5,565 nt of DNA, from NCBI GenBank assembly GCA_903890595.1, contig CAITBU010000451.1, forward strand, positions 1-5,565, in the 5' to 3' direction. Source of the stretch: an uncultured Holophagaceae bacterium. GTDB taxonomy: Bacteria > Acidobacteriota > Holophagae > Holophagales > Holophagaceae. A program made the translations under genes and the position numbers. Below are positions 1-5,565 of this stretch, piece by piece (within the stretch, counting starts at the first letter, position 1; each line of letters begins with the position of its first letter). The notes below the pieces were generated by a model. The model ran no database searches, was not told where the DNA came from, and saw nothing but the letters and a program-made list of their open reading frames with translations.

Positions 1-1
1 G

Positions 2-136
2 GCGCGCGCCCTGGCCTCGGGGGAGCGCATCACCGAGCCCATGGCCATCCAGGCCGCGGTCCTGGCCCCGGACGGAACCTACGAGCCCGTGGCGGAGTTC
101 GTGCTGGAGCTGAGCCTGAAGCGGAAAGCGACCTAG
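2..136 (+). CDS. 3' end of an unrecognised protein gene (partial)
   Basis: This is the C-terminal 44 codons of a gene that begins left of the window and ends at the TAG at 134-136. The frame is supported by codon use: 42 of 44 sense codons end in G or C, with only GGA and AAA as exceptions, as expected of a real gene at this GC content. The tail reads like a compact globular domain, with hydrophobic and acidic residues alternating (EFVLELSL near the end) and a short basic terminus (KRKAT). I do not recognise the family and assign no function. It converges on sppA, and its stop codon overlaps the sppA stop by three bases. Confidence 0.6.
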   Translation, partial: ARALASGERITEPMAIQAAVLAPDGTYEPVAEFVLELSLKRKAT

Positions 137-1908
137 CGGAGGTCCAGGTCGAAGGGCATGCGGGCGTAGGTCCCGTGGGGATCGTTGAGGGCCGACAGGC
201 GCTCGAACTGCCCCTTGAGGCTCTCCGTCAGCACGTCTACGGGACCGGGCTTGGCGAGCTTGCGGGGCTTGCTCTGGCCGATGCTCTTGAGGATCTCCTT
301 GAAAGCGTCAGGCTCCCGCTCGGGGCCCTGCACGGTGTAGTCGCCTTCGGCCTTGGCCAGCTTGGCGGCGTGCTTGACCGCGTCGCTCAGGCCACCGATC
401 TCGTCCACCAGGCCCAGCTTGAGGGCTTCGCGGCCGGACCAGACGCGGCCCTGGGCGATCTCCTGCACCGCCTCCTTCTTGAGCTTGCGGCTATCGGCGA
501 CCTTGGTGATGAACTGGTCGTAGATGTGGTCCACCAGGGCCTGGATGCGCTTCAGCTCCAGCTCGTTCTTGGGCCGGGCCATGGACATGGGGTTGGCCAG
601 CTTGGCGGTCTGCACGCTGTCCCAGGTGATGCCGTGCTCGTTGGCCAGCTTCTTCACATTGGGGAGCAGCCCGAAGACGCCGATGGAGCCGGTGATGGTG
701 GTGGGCTCGGCAAAGATGCGGTCGCCGTAGGTGCTGATCCAGTAGCCGCCGGAGGCCGCCAGGTGGCCCATGGAGATCACCACGGGCTTGGTCTTCCGGG
801 TGACCACCACCTCCCGCTGGATGAGCTCGGAAGCTGATGCGCTGCCACCGGGGCTGTTCACTCGCAGGACCACGGCCTTGATGCGATCGTCCATGCGCAG
901 GCGGCGCAGCTCGCGGCTGAGGCGCTCACCACCGACCTGGTTACCCTTCCCTTCGCCGTCCACGATCTCGCCCTCGGCCACGACCACCGCAATGCGGGCG
1001 CCGCCGGTCTTGGCCTCACCGGGAATGCCGGCGTAGGTGGCCAAGGTGATCTGGGGGAAGTCCTTGTCCTTGGGCTGCTTGCCCGCCAGCTTTTTGAGCT
1101 CGTCCAGCACCTCGTCGTAGGGCGCAATGCGGTCCACCAGGCCCAGGCGCTTGGCCTCGTTAGCCTCCAGCAAGCCCTGCTCATCGGCGATGGTCTGCAG
1201 CTCGCCCGGGGTCTTCTTCCGGTCCGCCGCCACGGTCTCCTTCCAGTCGCTCCACAGATCGTCCAGCAGCTTCTGGATCTGCTCGCGGTTGGCGTCGCTC
1301 ATGCGGTCGAGGATGAAGGGCTCCACGGCGCTCTTGAACTTGCCGACGCGGGTGACCTGCACCTCGACGCCATACTTCTTGAAGGCCTCGCCGTAGAACA
1401 TGGGCTCGCTGGCCAGGCCGTTGAGCTCCATCTCGCCGAAGGGGTTGATGATCACCGTGGTGGCACCCGCCGCCAGGTAGTAGTCCCGCTTGCTCCAGCC
1501 CAGGTTGTAAGCCAGCACGGGCTTCTTGGCCTTGAAGCGCTGGATGGCCTCGCGCAGCTCCCGCAGCTGAGCAGGTCCCGCAGCGCGCAGGCTGCCCGTC
1601 AGGAACAGGCCCGTGATGCGGGGATCCGCCGCTGCCCGGTCCAGGGCCTCGATGGCCGCTGGCAGCACCTGGGCGTGGGTCGAACCACCGCCGATGGCCT
1701 CACTCAGGGCCTCGCCGGGCTCGGCATCCCGATCCGCATCCACCAGGCTGGTGTCCAGATCGAAGACCAGCACCGCCTTGGAAGGGACCGTGGGCTTGCC
1801 CGAGGAACCCACCGCCGCCACCACCCCGATGAGGAGGACGAAGGCCACACCACCCGCCACAGCGAGGGCCAGCAGGGTGGCGAAGAAGCTCTTGAAAAAG
1901 TCCTTCAT
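133..1908 (-). CDS. sppA: Signal peptide peptidase SppA, long (67K) type
   Basis: This is a membrane-anchored serine protease of the ClpP/crotonase-like fold. The family degrades cleaved signal peptides in the membrane with a Ser-Lys dyad. The protein has 591 residues, close to the 618 of E. coli SppA. A single hydrophobic anchor spans about residues 7-34. Two homologous halves follow, about 95-265 and 305-510, the tandem arrangement typical of the long type. The general-base lysine lies in the first half (K192, in VGKFKSAVEPF) and the nucleophile in the second (S386, in HLAASGGYW). They correspond to E. coli K209 and S409, so the enzyme should be active. A Lys/Pro-rich tail covers about 520-560. 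The ATG at 1908 is chosen because the anchor starts directly after it and GGAG sits 5 nt upstream on the minus strand. The open frame continues to 2361, but that part is antisense to the neighbouring gene. No clear promoter was found. Confidence 0.95.
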   Translation of the reverse strand: MKDFFKSFFATLLALAVAGGVAFVLLIGVVAAVGSSGKPTVPSKAVLVFDLDTSLVDADRDAEPGEALSEAIGGGSTHAQVLPAAIEALDRAAADPRITGLFLTGSLRAAGPAQLRELREAIQRFKAKKPVLAYNLGWSKRDYYLAAGATTVIINPFGEMELNGLASEPMFYGEAFKKYGVEVQVTRVGKFKSAVEPFILDRMSDANREQIQKLLDDLWSDWKETVAADRKKTPGELQTIADEQGLLEANEAKRLGLVDRIAPYDEVLDELKKLAGKQPKDKDFPQITLATYAGIPGEAKTGGARIAVVVAEGEIVDGEGKGNQVGGERLSRELRRLRMDDRIKAVVLRVNSPGGSASASELIQREVVVTRKTKPVVISMGHLAASGGYWISTYGDRIFAEPTTITGSIGVFGLLPNVKKLANEHGITWDSVQTAKLANPMSMARPKNELELKRIQALVDHIYDQFITKVADSRKLKKEAVQEIAQGRVWSGREALKLGLVDEIGGLSDAVKHAAKLAKAEGDYTVQGPEREPDAFKEILKSIGQSKPRKLAKPGPVDVLTESLKGQFERLSALNDPHGTYARMPFDLDLR

Positions 1909-1951
1909 GGCGGCTCCAAAGAACGGGTTCCAGCATCGCACAACAGACCGT

Positions 1952-1979
1952 GGCACAATCTTGACTGGATTGGTAAACT
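1952..1979 (+). promoter_or_regulatory. Candidate extended -10 promoter for the bacilliredoxin operon
   Basis: In the divergent spacer, TAAACT (1974-1979) matches the -10 consensus at four of six bases. It is preceded by TGG (1971-1973), which makes it an extended -10 element. The -35 region 16 bp upstream (GGCACA, 1952-1957) is poor, which extended -10 promoters tolerate. Transcription would start near 1986, giving a very short leader ahead of the ribosome binding site. TTGACT at 1961-1966 resembles a -35 box but lies too close to this -10. The call rests on pattern only. Confidence 0.35.
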
Positions 1980-1984
1980 TTACC
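1972..1984. repeat. Perfect 13-bp inverted repeat, possible operator
   Basis: GGTAAA-C-TTTACC is a perfect inverted repeat with 6-bp arms and a one-base centre. It overlaps the candidate -10 element and ends four bases before the bacilliredoxin ribosome binding site. The placement suits a repressor site acting on the operon, and perhaps on sppA as well. It is also AT-richer than its surroundings, so part of its distinctness may simply reflect promoter composition. No regulator is identified. Confidence 0.3.
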
Positions 1985-1998
1985 CTCCGGAGGAACTC

Positions 1999-2424
1999 AT
2001 GAGCAACTACCCCGAACAGATGGTCGCCCCCATGCGGCAGGAACTGATGGAGGTCGGCTTCCAGCAACTGCTGAACCGCGATCAGGTGGACGCGGCCCTG
2101 CAGCGGCCCGGGACCACGCTGCTGGTGGTGAACAGCGTCTGCGGCTGTGCCGCTGCGGGAGCCCGGCCGGGTGTGGCAGCGGCCCTCCGGCGGGGCCTGC
2201 AGTTCGACCACCTGGTCACGGTCTTCGCCGGCATGGAGAAGGAAGCCACCGCCCAGGCCCGGGACTACTTCGAGGGCGCCATGCCCACCAGCCCCCAGGC
2301 CGCCATCCTCCGGGACGGCGAGCTGCTCCACCTCATGCAGCGCGCAGACTTCCTCGGCCACGAGCCCGAAGAGATCGCCACCACCCTGGAAGCCGCCTAC
2401 CGACGGGTCAGCGCCGCCAGCTGA
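1999..2424 (+). CDS. Bacilliredoxin, BrxA/BrxB (YphP/YqiW, DUF1094) family
   Basis: This is a cytoplasmic thiol-disulfide protein of thioredoxin-like fold. Characterised members remove bacillithiol from S-bacillithiolated proteins. The protein has 141 residues, about the size of B. subtilis BrxA. The family signature is clear: an N-terminal VAPMRQEL (9-16), the strand and active site LLVVNSVCGCAA with the CGC pair at C48 and C50, ARPGV (55-59), VTVFAGMEKEATA (73-85), and MPTSPQAAIL (95-104), which contains the likely fold-conserved cis-proline P99. The ATG at 1999 is favoured by GGAGGA at 1989-1994, 5 nt upstream, and by the N-terminus matching the family. The frame is open further upstream to 1675, but only across sppA antisense. 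It is the first gene of the probable four-gene run and lies 17 bp before the next. BrxA and BrxB cannot be told apart from sequence alone. Confidence 0.93.
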   Translation: MSNYPEQMVAPMRQELMEVGFQQLLNRDQVDAALQRPGTTLLVVNSVCGCAAAGARPGVAAALRRGLQFDHLVTVFAGMEKEATAQARDYFEGAMPTSPQAAILRDGELLHLMQRADFLGHEPEEIATTLEAAYRRVSAAS

Positions 2425-2441
2425 CCTGCTAGCGTTGGGGA

Positions 2442-3809
2442 GTGCTGCGATCCCCCCTGCGACCTTGCCTTGCCCTGCTCGTCCTCGCCCTACCCCTCCT
2501 GGCCCAGGCCCCGCCTGCGCCTCCGGCCGGGGCGGTGGAGGCGTCGTACCTGGCGCTGCCGATCCGGGTGGACCTGAACCCCCTGCTGGCGCAGATGGAG
2601 GCCCAGGTGCCGCTGTCTCCGCCCAAGATCGAGACCTGGGCGGAGATCAAGGGCAAGCCCAGGGCCTACTTCCGCTTCAACCTCATCCGCGAGCCCCTCC
2701 TGGTGCGCATGAAGGACGCCCAGGTCTCGGTGCTGGTGGTGGCCAACTACGGCATGGACGTGAGCGTGCGGACCCTGGGCCAACACTACACCGTGGTGGG
2801 TTCCTGCGGTCGCAGCCCCGAGGCCCCGCGCCGGGTCCTGCTGGAGCTGAAGACGACCCTCGGCCTGCGGCCCGACTGGACCGTGGACCTGAGCCAGACG
2901 GCCTTCGAGGTGCGCCCGCTCAGTGCCTGCGAGATCACCTTCCTGGGCTTCGACATCACCAGCCAGGTGGCGGCGGGCATGCACGAGAACCTAGCCGATG
3001 GTGCAGCCACCCTGGGGCGCCTGGTGCGGGAGAGCGCTCTGGCCCGCCAGAAGGCCCAGGAGGCCTGGACCCTCCTCAGCCAGCCCATCGAGCTGGGTCG
3101 GGACCTCTACCTGCTCTTCCAGCCCCGGCGCATCCGCCTGGCCCCGCTCGTCACCCAGGGACGCGTGCTGGTCATCACCCCCGAGCTTGAGACCCAGCCC
3201 CGCCTGGTGATGGGGGCCAAGCCCACGGTCCCGACGGCGGCCCTCCCGGCCCTGGAGCCCAATGCCAGCCCCCGAAGCGGCTTTCGCCTAAAGGTCGAGG
3301 CGGACCTCTCCTACGCCCACGCCAGCCGCCAGCTGGCCACGGAGCTGGTGGGAAAGACCTTCGACACGGACCGCGGGCGCTTCGGCATCACCGCCGTGCG
3401 GGTGTGGGGCGAGCAGGGCCGGGCCTTCATGGAGGTGGGCCTGGAGGGGCGCGTCACCGGCAAGGTCACCCTCTCTGGTCGACCCGTACGGGATCCCCTC
3501 ACCCATGACCTGCGCTTCGAGGGCCTGGACTTCACCCTGGAGAGCCGCAGCTGGCTCACCCACATGGGCGACTGGATCTACCACTCCAGCCTACGGAAGG
3601 TCCTCACGGAGAAGACCCACTTCCTCCTGGACCAGCAGTTCCAGGGCCTGCGGGAGTCCGTGCAGGCGGGCCTGAACCGCACCCTGGCACCCAACCTGAG
3701 CCTGAGTGGCCAGCTCCGGGAGCTGCGCATGGGCGAGGTCGGGACCGGCCCTGATGGTTTCCTCTCCTCCGCCTTCCTGGAAGGCGATGTCCAGCTGGAG
3801 TTGAAGTAG
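2442..3809 (+). CDS. DUF4403 family protein with Sec signal peptide
   Basis: This is a predicted exported protein of 455 residues with no known function. The N-terminus is a classical signal peptide: a short basic start, a hydrophobic core at about 9-20, and a probable signal peptidase I site after AQA (21-23). No lipobox cysteine is visible, so a soluble periplasmic protein is likely. The mature part matches my recollection of DUF4403: LPIRVDLNPLL near 39-49, a WTVDL strand (146-150), QPIELGRDLYLLFQP (214-228), a second block starting RLKVEADLSYAHASRQL (282-298), and SGRPVRDPLTHDL (345-357). This gives two roughly similar beta-rich halves. I recall DUF4403 being compared with lipid-binding TULIP domains but cannot verify that here. 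The start is GTG at 2442, because a stop at 2430-2432 leaves no other standard start ahead of the signal peptide. Its ribosome binding site is poor, since GGGGA almost touches the start codon, so translation may be weak or coupled to the upstream gene. Confidence 0.82.
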   Translation: MLRSPLRPCLALLVLALPLLAQAPPAPPAGAVEASYLALPIRVDLNPLLAQMEAQVPLSPPKIETWAEIKGKPRAYFRFNLIREPLLVRMKDAQVSVLVVANYGMDVSVRTLGQHYTVVGSCGRSPEAPRRVLLELKTTLGLRPDWTVDLSQTAFEVRPLSACEITFLGFDITSQVAAGMHENLADGAATLGRLVRESALARQKAQEAWTLLSQPIELGRDLYLLFQPRRIRLAPLVTQGRVLVITPELETQPRLVMGAKPTVPTAALPALEPNASPRSGFRLKVEADLSYAHASRQLATELVGKTFDTDRGRFGITAVRVWGEQGRAFMEVGLEGRVTGKVTLSGRPVRDPLTHDLRFEGLDFTLESRSWLTHMGDWIYHSSLRKVLTEKTHFLLDQQFQGLRESVQAGLNRTLAPNLSLSGQLRELRMGEVGTGPDGFLSSAFLEGDVQLELK

Positions 3810-3831
3810 TCTGGAACGTGGAGCCCTGCCC

Positions 3832-4950
3832 ATGCCAAGACCCCTCTCCCACTTCAGGATCGTGGACCTGTCCTGCGTGCTGGCGGGACCGTTCGCGACC
3901 CAGCTGCTGGCGGACCTGGGGGCCGAGGTGGAGAAGCTGGAACCCCCGGGCGGCGATCCCACCCGAGGCTGGGGGCCGCCCTTCGAGGAAGACGATCCCG
4001 AGATGAGTGCGTACTTCCGCAGCGTCAACCGGGGCAAGCGGAGCCGCAGCGTGGACCTCCACACCGAGGAGGGCCGGGCACTGCTGTTCAGCCTCATCAA
4101 GGACGCCGATGTGCTGGTGGAGAACTTCCGCGCCGACTCTGCCGACCGCCTGGGTCTGGGCTGGAAGCGGCTGCACGCCAAGTTCCCCAAGCTGATCCTG
4201 GCCTCGGTGCGCGGGTTCGCTTCAGACGTGAGCGCCTCCCGCCGGGCGGGCTACGACTTCATCATCCAGGCCGAGAGTGGCTGGATGGCCGTCACGGGGG
4301 AACCCGATGGCCGCCCCATGAAGGTGGGCATGGCCCTGGTGGATGTGATCGCCGGGCTCTACTGTGCCAACGGCGTCCAGGCTGCGCTGCTCCACCGCGA
4401 GCGCACTGGCGAAGCCCTCCACGTGGAGGTCCCGCTCATGGAGGCCGCTCTGGCAGGTCTGGTGAACGTGGCCGCCGGGGCCCTCATGACGGGGGAGACC
4501 CCCAAGCGCTGGGGCAACGCCCATCCCCACATCGTTCCCTACCAGAGCTTCCCCTGCAGCGATGGCGAGGTGGCCATCGGCGTGGGTAGTGACCGCCAGT
4601 TCGAGGTGCTGGCCATGTGGCTGGGACTGGACCTGGAGGCCCGCCCCGAGTGGAAGGTGAACCGGGGCCGGGTCCGGGATCGGGAGGAGGTCGTGGCCCT
4701 CATCGAGGCCCGCACCCAGGCGAGCACCGTCGAGGAGGTGCTGGCCATGTGCGAGGCCAATGCCATCCCCGCCAGCCGCGTGCGCAATGTGGATGAGGTG
4801 CTGTTCCGCAAGGGCGGTGAGCTGCACAACCTGCTCCAGCCCCTCTACGACGAAGCCTCCGGCAAGATGGTGCCCACCGTGTGCTCGCCGCTGCTGCTCA
4901 ACGGCGAGCGGGCCTGCGCCCCCCTGCCACCGCCCCGGCGGGAGCCATGA
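3832..4950 (+). CDS. Class III CoA-transferase, CaiB/BaiF family
   Basis: Enzymes of this family move coenzyme A between carboxylic acids through an aspartyl-CoA thioester, working as interlocked cytoplasmic dimers. The protein has 372 residues, slightly short for a family usually near 380-430. Hallmarks are RIVDLSCVLAGPFATQLLAD (9-28) with GAEVEKLEPPGGDPTRGWGP (30-49), NRGKRSRSVDL (66-76), ADVLVENFR (92-100), and YDFIIQAESGWMAVTGEPDG (141-160). The block MALVDVIAGLYCANG (167-181) holds the likely catalytic aspartate, D171, and is followed by AALLHRERTGEALHVEVPL. The C-terminal part carries the usual IPASRVRNVDEVL (312-324). The ATG at 3832 has GGAG 8 nt upstream and lies 22 bp after the DUF4403 gene. 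The stop overlaps the next start as ATGA, indicating translational coupling. The substrate cannot be read from sequence, and no pathway enzymes lie in this window. Confidence 0.92.
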   Translation: MPRPLSHFRIVDLSCVLAGPFATQLLADLGAEVEKLEPPGGDPTRGWGPPFEEDDPEMSAYFRSVNRGKRSRSVDLHTEEGRALLFSLIKDADVLVENFRADSADRLGLGWKRLHAKFPKLILASVRGFASDVSASRRAGYDFIIQAESGWMAVTGEPDGRPMKVGMALVDVIAGLYCANGVQAALLHRERTGEALHVEVPLMEAALAGLVNVAAGALMTGETPKRWGNAHPHIVPYQSFPCSDGEVAIGVGSDRQFEVLAMWLGLDLEARPEWKVNRGRVRDREEVVALIEARTQASTVEEVLAMCEANAIPASRVRNVDEVLFRKGGELHNLLQPLYDEASGKMVPTVCSPLLLNGERACAPLPPPRREP

Positions 4951-5351
4951 GACGCCCCTCGCGCCCCATGCGCCTGGTGCCCCTGGGCGACCACCTGGCT
5001 GGGCAGCGGGCGGAGCTGCGCCTGCGGGCCGCCTGGAAGCTCATCGTGGGTCCGGCCCTGGCGGACCGGACGCGCCTGCTGCGGGTGGAGCGCGACATTC
5101 TCGTCATGGGCTGCTGGGAGCTCGCGAACATTGGGGCACTGCGGGAGGCCGCCGCCGCCGTCTGGCCCCAGATGCGCCTGCGCATCCAGCGCTCCCTCGG
5201 CCTTGAGATGAGGGGCCTTCAAGTCGTACCCTGCGACGCCCCGGTGGCAGCGCCAGAACCCGTGGTCGACGAAGACCCCCTGCGCCGCGCCCTGCGCCTC
5301 CTGGCCCTCCGCCACGAGGAGCGCGTCGCCCTGGGCCTCGAGCCCCGCTAG
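4947..5351 (+). CDS. DUF721 / DciA-like protein
   Basis: This small protein of 134 residues has a DUF721-type core at about residues 20-85. The recognisable pieces are AAWKLIVGPALADRTRLLRV (28-47), which matches the family pattern W..iVGp.la..t, then a short strand with DILVMGCWELANI (50-62), where other members have 'L.V.v.s..W..eL', and a following amphipathic helix to about 85. In DciA proteins this KH-like domain helps load the replicative helicase DnaB in bacteria that lack DnaC or DnaI. Whether this member does so is an inference. An Ala/Pro/acidic linker (about 96-110) and an Arg/Leu-rich helix (111-130) follow the core. The ATG at 4947 overlaps the stop of the CoA-transferase gene. 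Its GGGAG motif (4940-4944) is only 2 nt away, so coupling by re-initiation is likely. The second Met, at codon 8 (4968), is an alternative start. The stop is TAG at 5349-5351. Confidence 0.62.
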   Translation: MRRPSRPMRLVPLGDHLAGQRAELRLRAAWKLIVGPALADRTRLLRVERDILVMGCWELANIGALREAAAAVWPQMRLRIQRSLGLEMRGLQVVPCDAPVAAPEPVVDEDPLRRALRLLALRHEERVALGLEPR

Positions 5352-5357
5352 ACCGAC

Positions 5358-5386
5358 TGGACGCTCCTCCCCATATGGAGTAAAGT
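5358..5386 (+). promoter_or_regulatory. Candidate sigma-70-type promoter of the tRNA gene
   Basis: TGGACG (5358-5363) and TAAAGT (5381-5386) each match the -35 and -10 consensus at four of six bases and are separated by 17 bp. Transcription would begin near 5393, giving a leader of about five bases before the mature tRNA 5' end at 5398. The spacing and position are right, but the match is moderate. Read-through from the upstream operon is also possible, because no terminator is visible between 5352 and 5397. Confidence 0.45.
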
Positions 5387-5396
5387 CGAACCTTCG

Positions 5397-5474
<78 letters not shown>

Positions 5475-5520
5475 ATAAAATCAAATAATTGGTAGCGTTG
5501 TCAATAGGAGACCTGAAATA
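5475..5520. other. AT-rich spacer downstream of tRNA-Pro
   Basis: This short stretch opens with a run of A and T (one G/C in the first 16 bases), in sharp contrast to the GC-rich sequence before it. No hairpin followed by a T-run is present, so it is not a recognisable terminator. It may be a tRNA 3' trailer, or the edge of an inserted element if one is integrated at the tRNA. Confidence 0.4.
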
Positions 5521-5565
5521 ATGCTCTCCGTTATGCCGTCACTTTGTCATGGTCAAGCGTCGAAC
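5521..5565 (+). CDS. Possible start of a gene cut by the window edge
   Basis: An ATG at 5521 opens a frame of 15 codons that is still open at the right edge. AGGAG at 5506-5510 lies 10 nt upstream, slightly far for a ribosome binding site but acceptable. The encoded start (MLSVMPSLCHGQAS) resembles nothing I recognise. Codon third positions here are far more mixed than in the genes to the left. The open stretch is too short to prove coding. Confidence 0.22.
   Translation, partial: MLSVMPSLCHGQASN

Noticed and set aside
175..837. Plus-strand open frame of 220 codons opposite sppA
   Set aside because: It is antisense to the conserved catalytic region of SppA. Long antisense frames without stops are normal in GC-rich genes, and the translation is low-complexity Gly/Leu/Val/His-rich with no family resemblance.
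1951..1966. TGGCAC followed by TTGA, resembling a sigma-54 (-24/-12) promoter
   Set aside because: The spacing between the GG and the downstream element is one base short of the strict requirement, and the -12 GC is replaced by GA.
1984..1993. CCTCCGGAGG palindrome as a hairpin hiding the bacilliredoxin ribosome binding site
   Set aside because: The palindrome has no loop bases, so it cannot fold as a stable intramolecular hairpin. It probably arises from a Shine-Dalgarno sequence next to CCTCC.
1909..2361. N-terminal extension of the sppA frame across the divergent spacer and the bacilliredoxin gene
   Set aside because: The extension lies opposite a clearly conserved gene. The ATG at 1908 has a good ribosome binding site and is followed directly by the membrane anchor.
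2147..3190. Plus-strand open frame of 347 codons across the bacilliredoxin and DUF4403 genes
   Set aside because: It is out of frame with two recognisable proteins, and its translation is Pro/Ala/Gly/Arg-rich noise.
5367..5380. CTCC-loop-GGAG inverted repeat upstream of the tRNA
   Set aside because: A 4-bp stem without a following T-run is too weak to be a terminator, and it lies inside the spacer of the candidate tRNA promoter.
5475..5504. Minus-strand TTGACA (5499-5504) with TTTTAT (5475-5480) 18 bp downstream, pointing into the tRNA
   Set aside because: The -35 hexamer is perfect, but the -10 matches only four of six bases in AT-rich DNA. The product would be antisense to the tRNA and DUF721 genes with no recognisable gene to serve.

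Overview
The window is a high-GC bacterial chromosome segment. Codon third positions are almost all G or C: for example, 42 of the 44 sense codons in the partial gene at the left end. It holds six protein genes (one truncated at the left edge), one tRNA gene and a short AT-rich stretch at the right edge that may begin another gene. The mix (long SppA, BrxA/BrxB-type bacilliredoxin, DUF4403, class III CoA-transferase, DUF721/DciA-like protein) and the protein style fit an acidobacterium, possibly of the Holophaga/Geothrix type. That placement is an inference from gene content and was not tested.

Layout: the 3' end of an unrecognised plus-strand gene (2-136) meets the minus-strand sppA (133-1908) tail to tail, and the two share the four bases CTAG as overlapping stop codons. 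A 90-bp divergent spacer (1909-1998) separates sppA from a plus-strand run of four genes: bacilliredoxin (1999-2424), a secreted DUF4403 protein (2442-3809), a CaiB/BaiF CoA-transferase (3832-4950) and a small DUF721/DciA-like protein (4947-5351). The gaps are 17 bp, 22 bp and a 4-bp ATGA overlap, so the four are probably one operon. A tRNA-Pro(CGG) gene with an encoded CCA follows at 5398-5474. Immediately after it the GC content drops to about 41% (37 of 91 bases, 5475-5565).

How the genes work together: no single pathway ties the operon together. SppA and the DUF4403 protein are both envelope proteins (membrane peptidase and predicted periplasmic protein). The bacilliredoxin belongs to low-molecular-weight thiol homeostasis in the cytoplasm, the CoA-transferase to acyl-CoA metabolism, and the DUF721 protein probably to replicative-helicase loading. 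This looks like a housekeeping neighbourhood, and I see no convincing new system. The point most worth a second look is the sharp composition change at the 3' end of the tRNA, a typical site for an integrated element. No stretch longer than 300 bp lacks a gene. I found no CRISPR array, insertion sequence or convincing intrinsic terminator.
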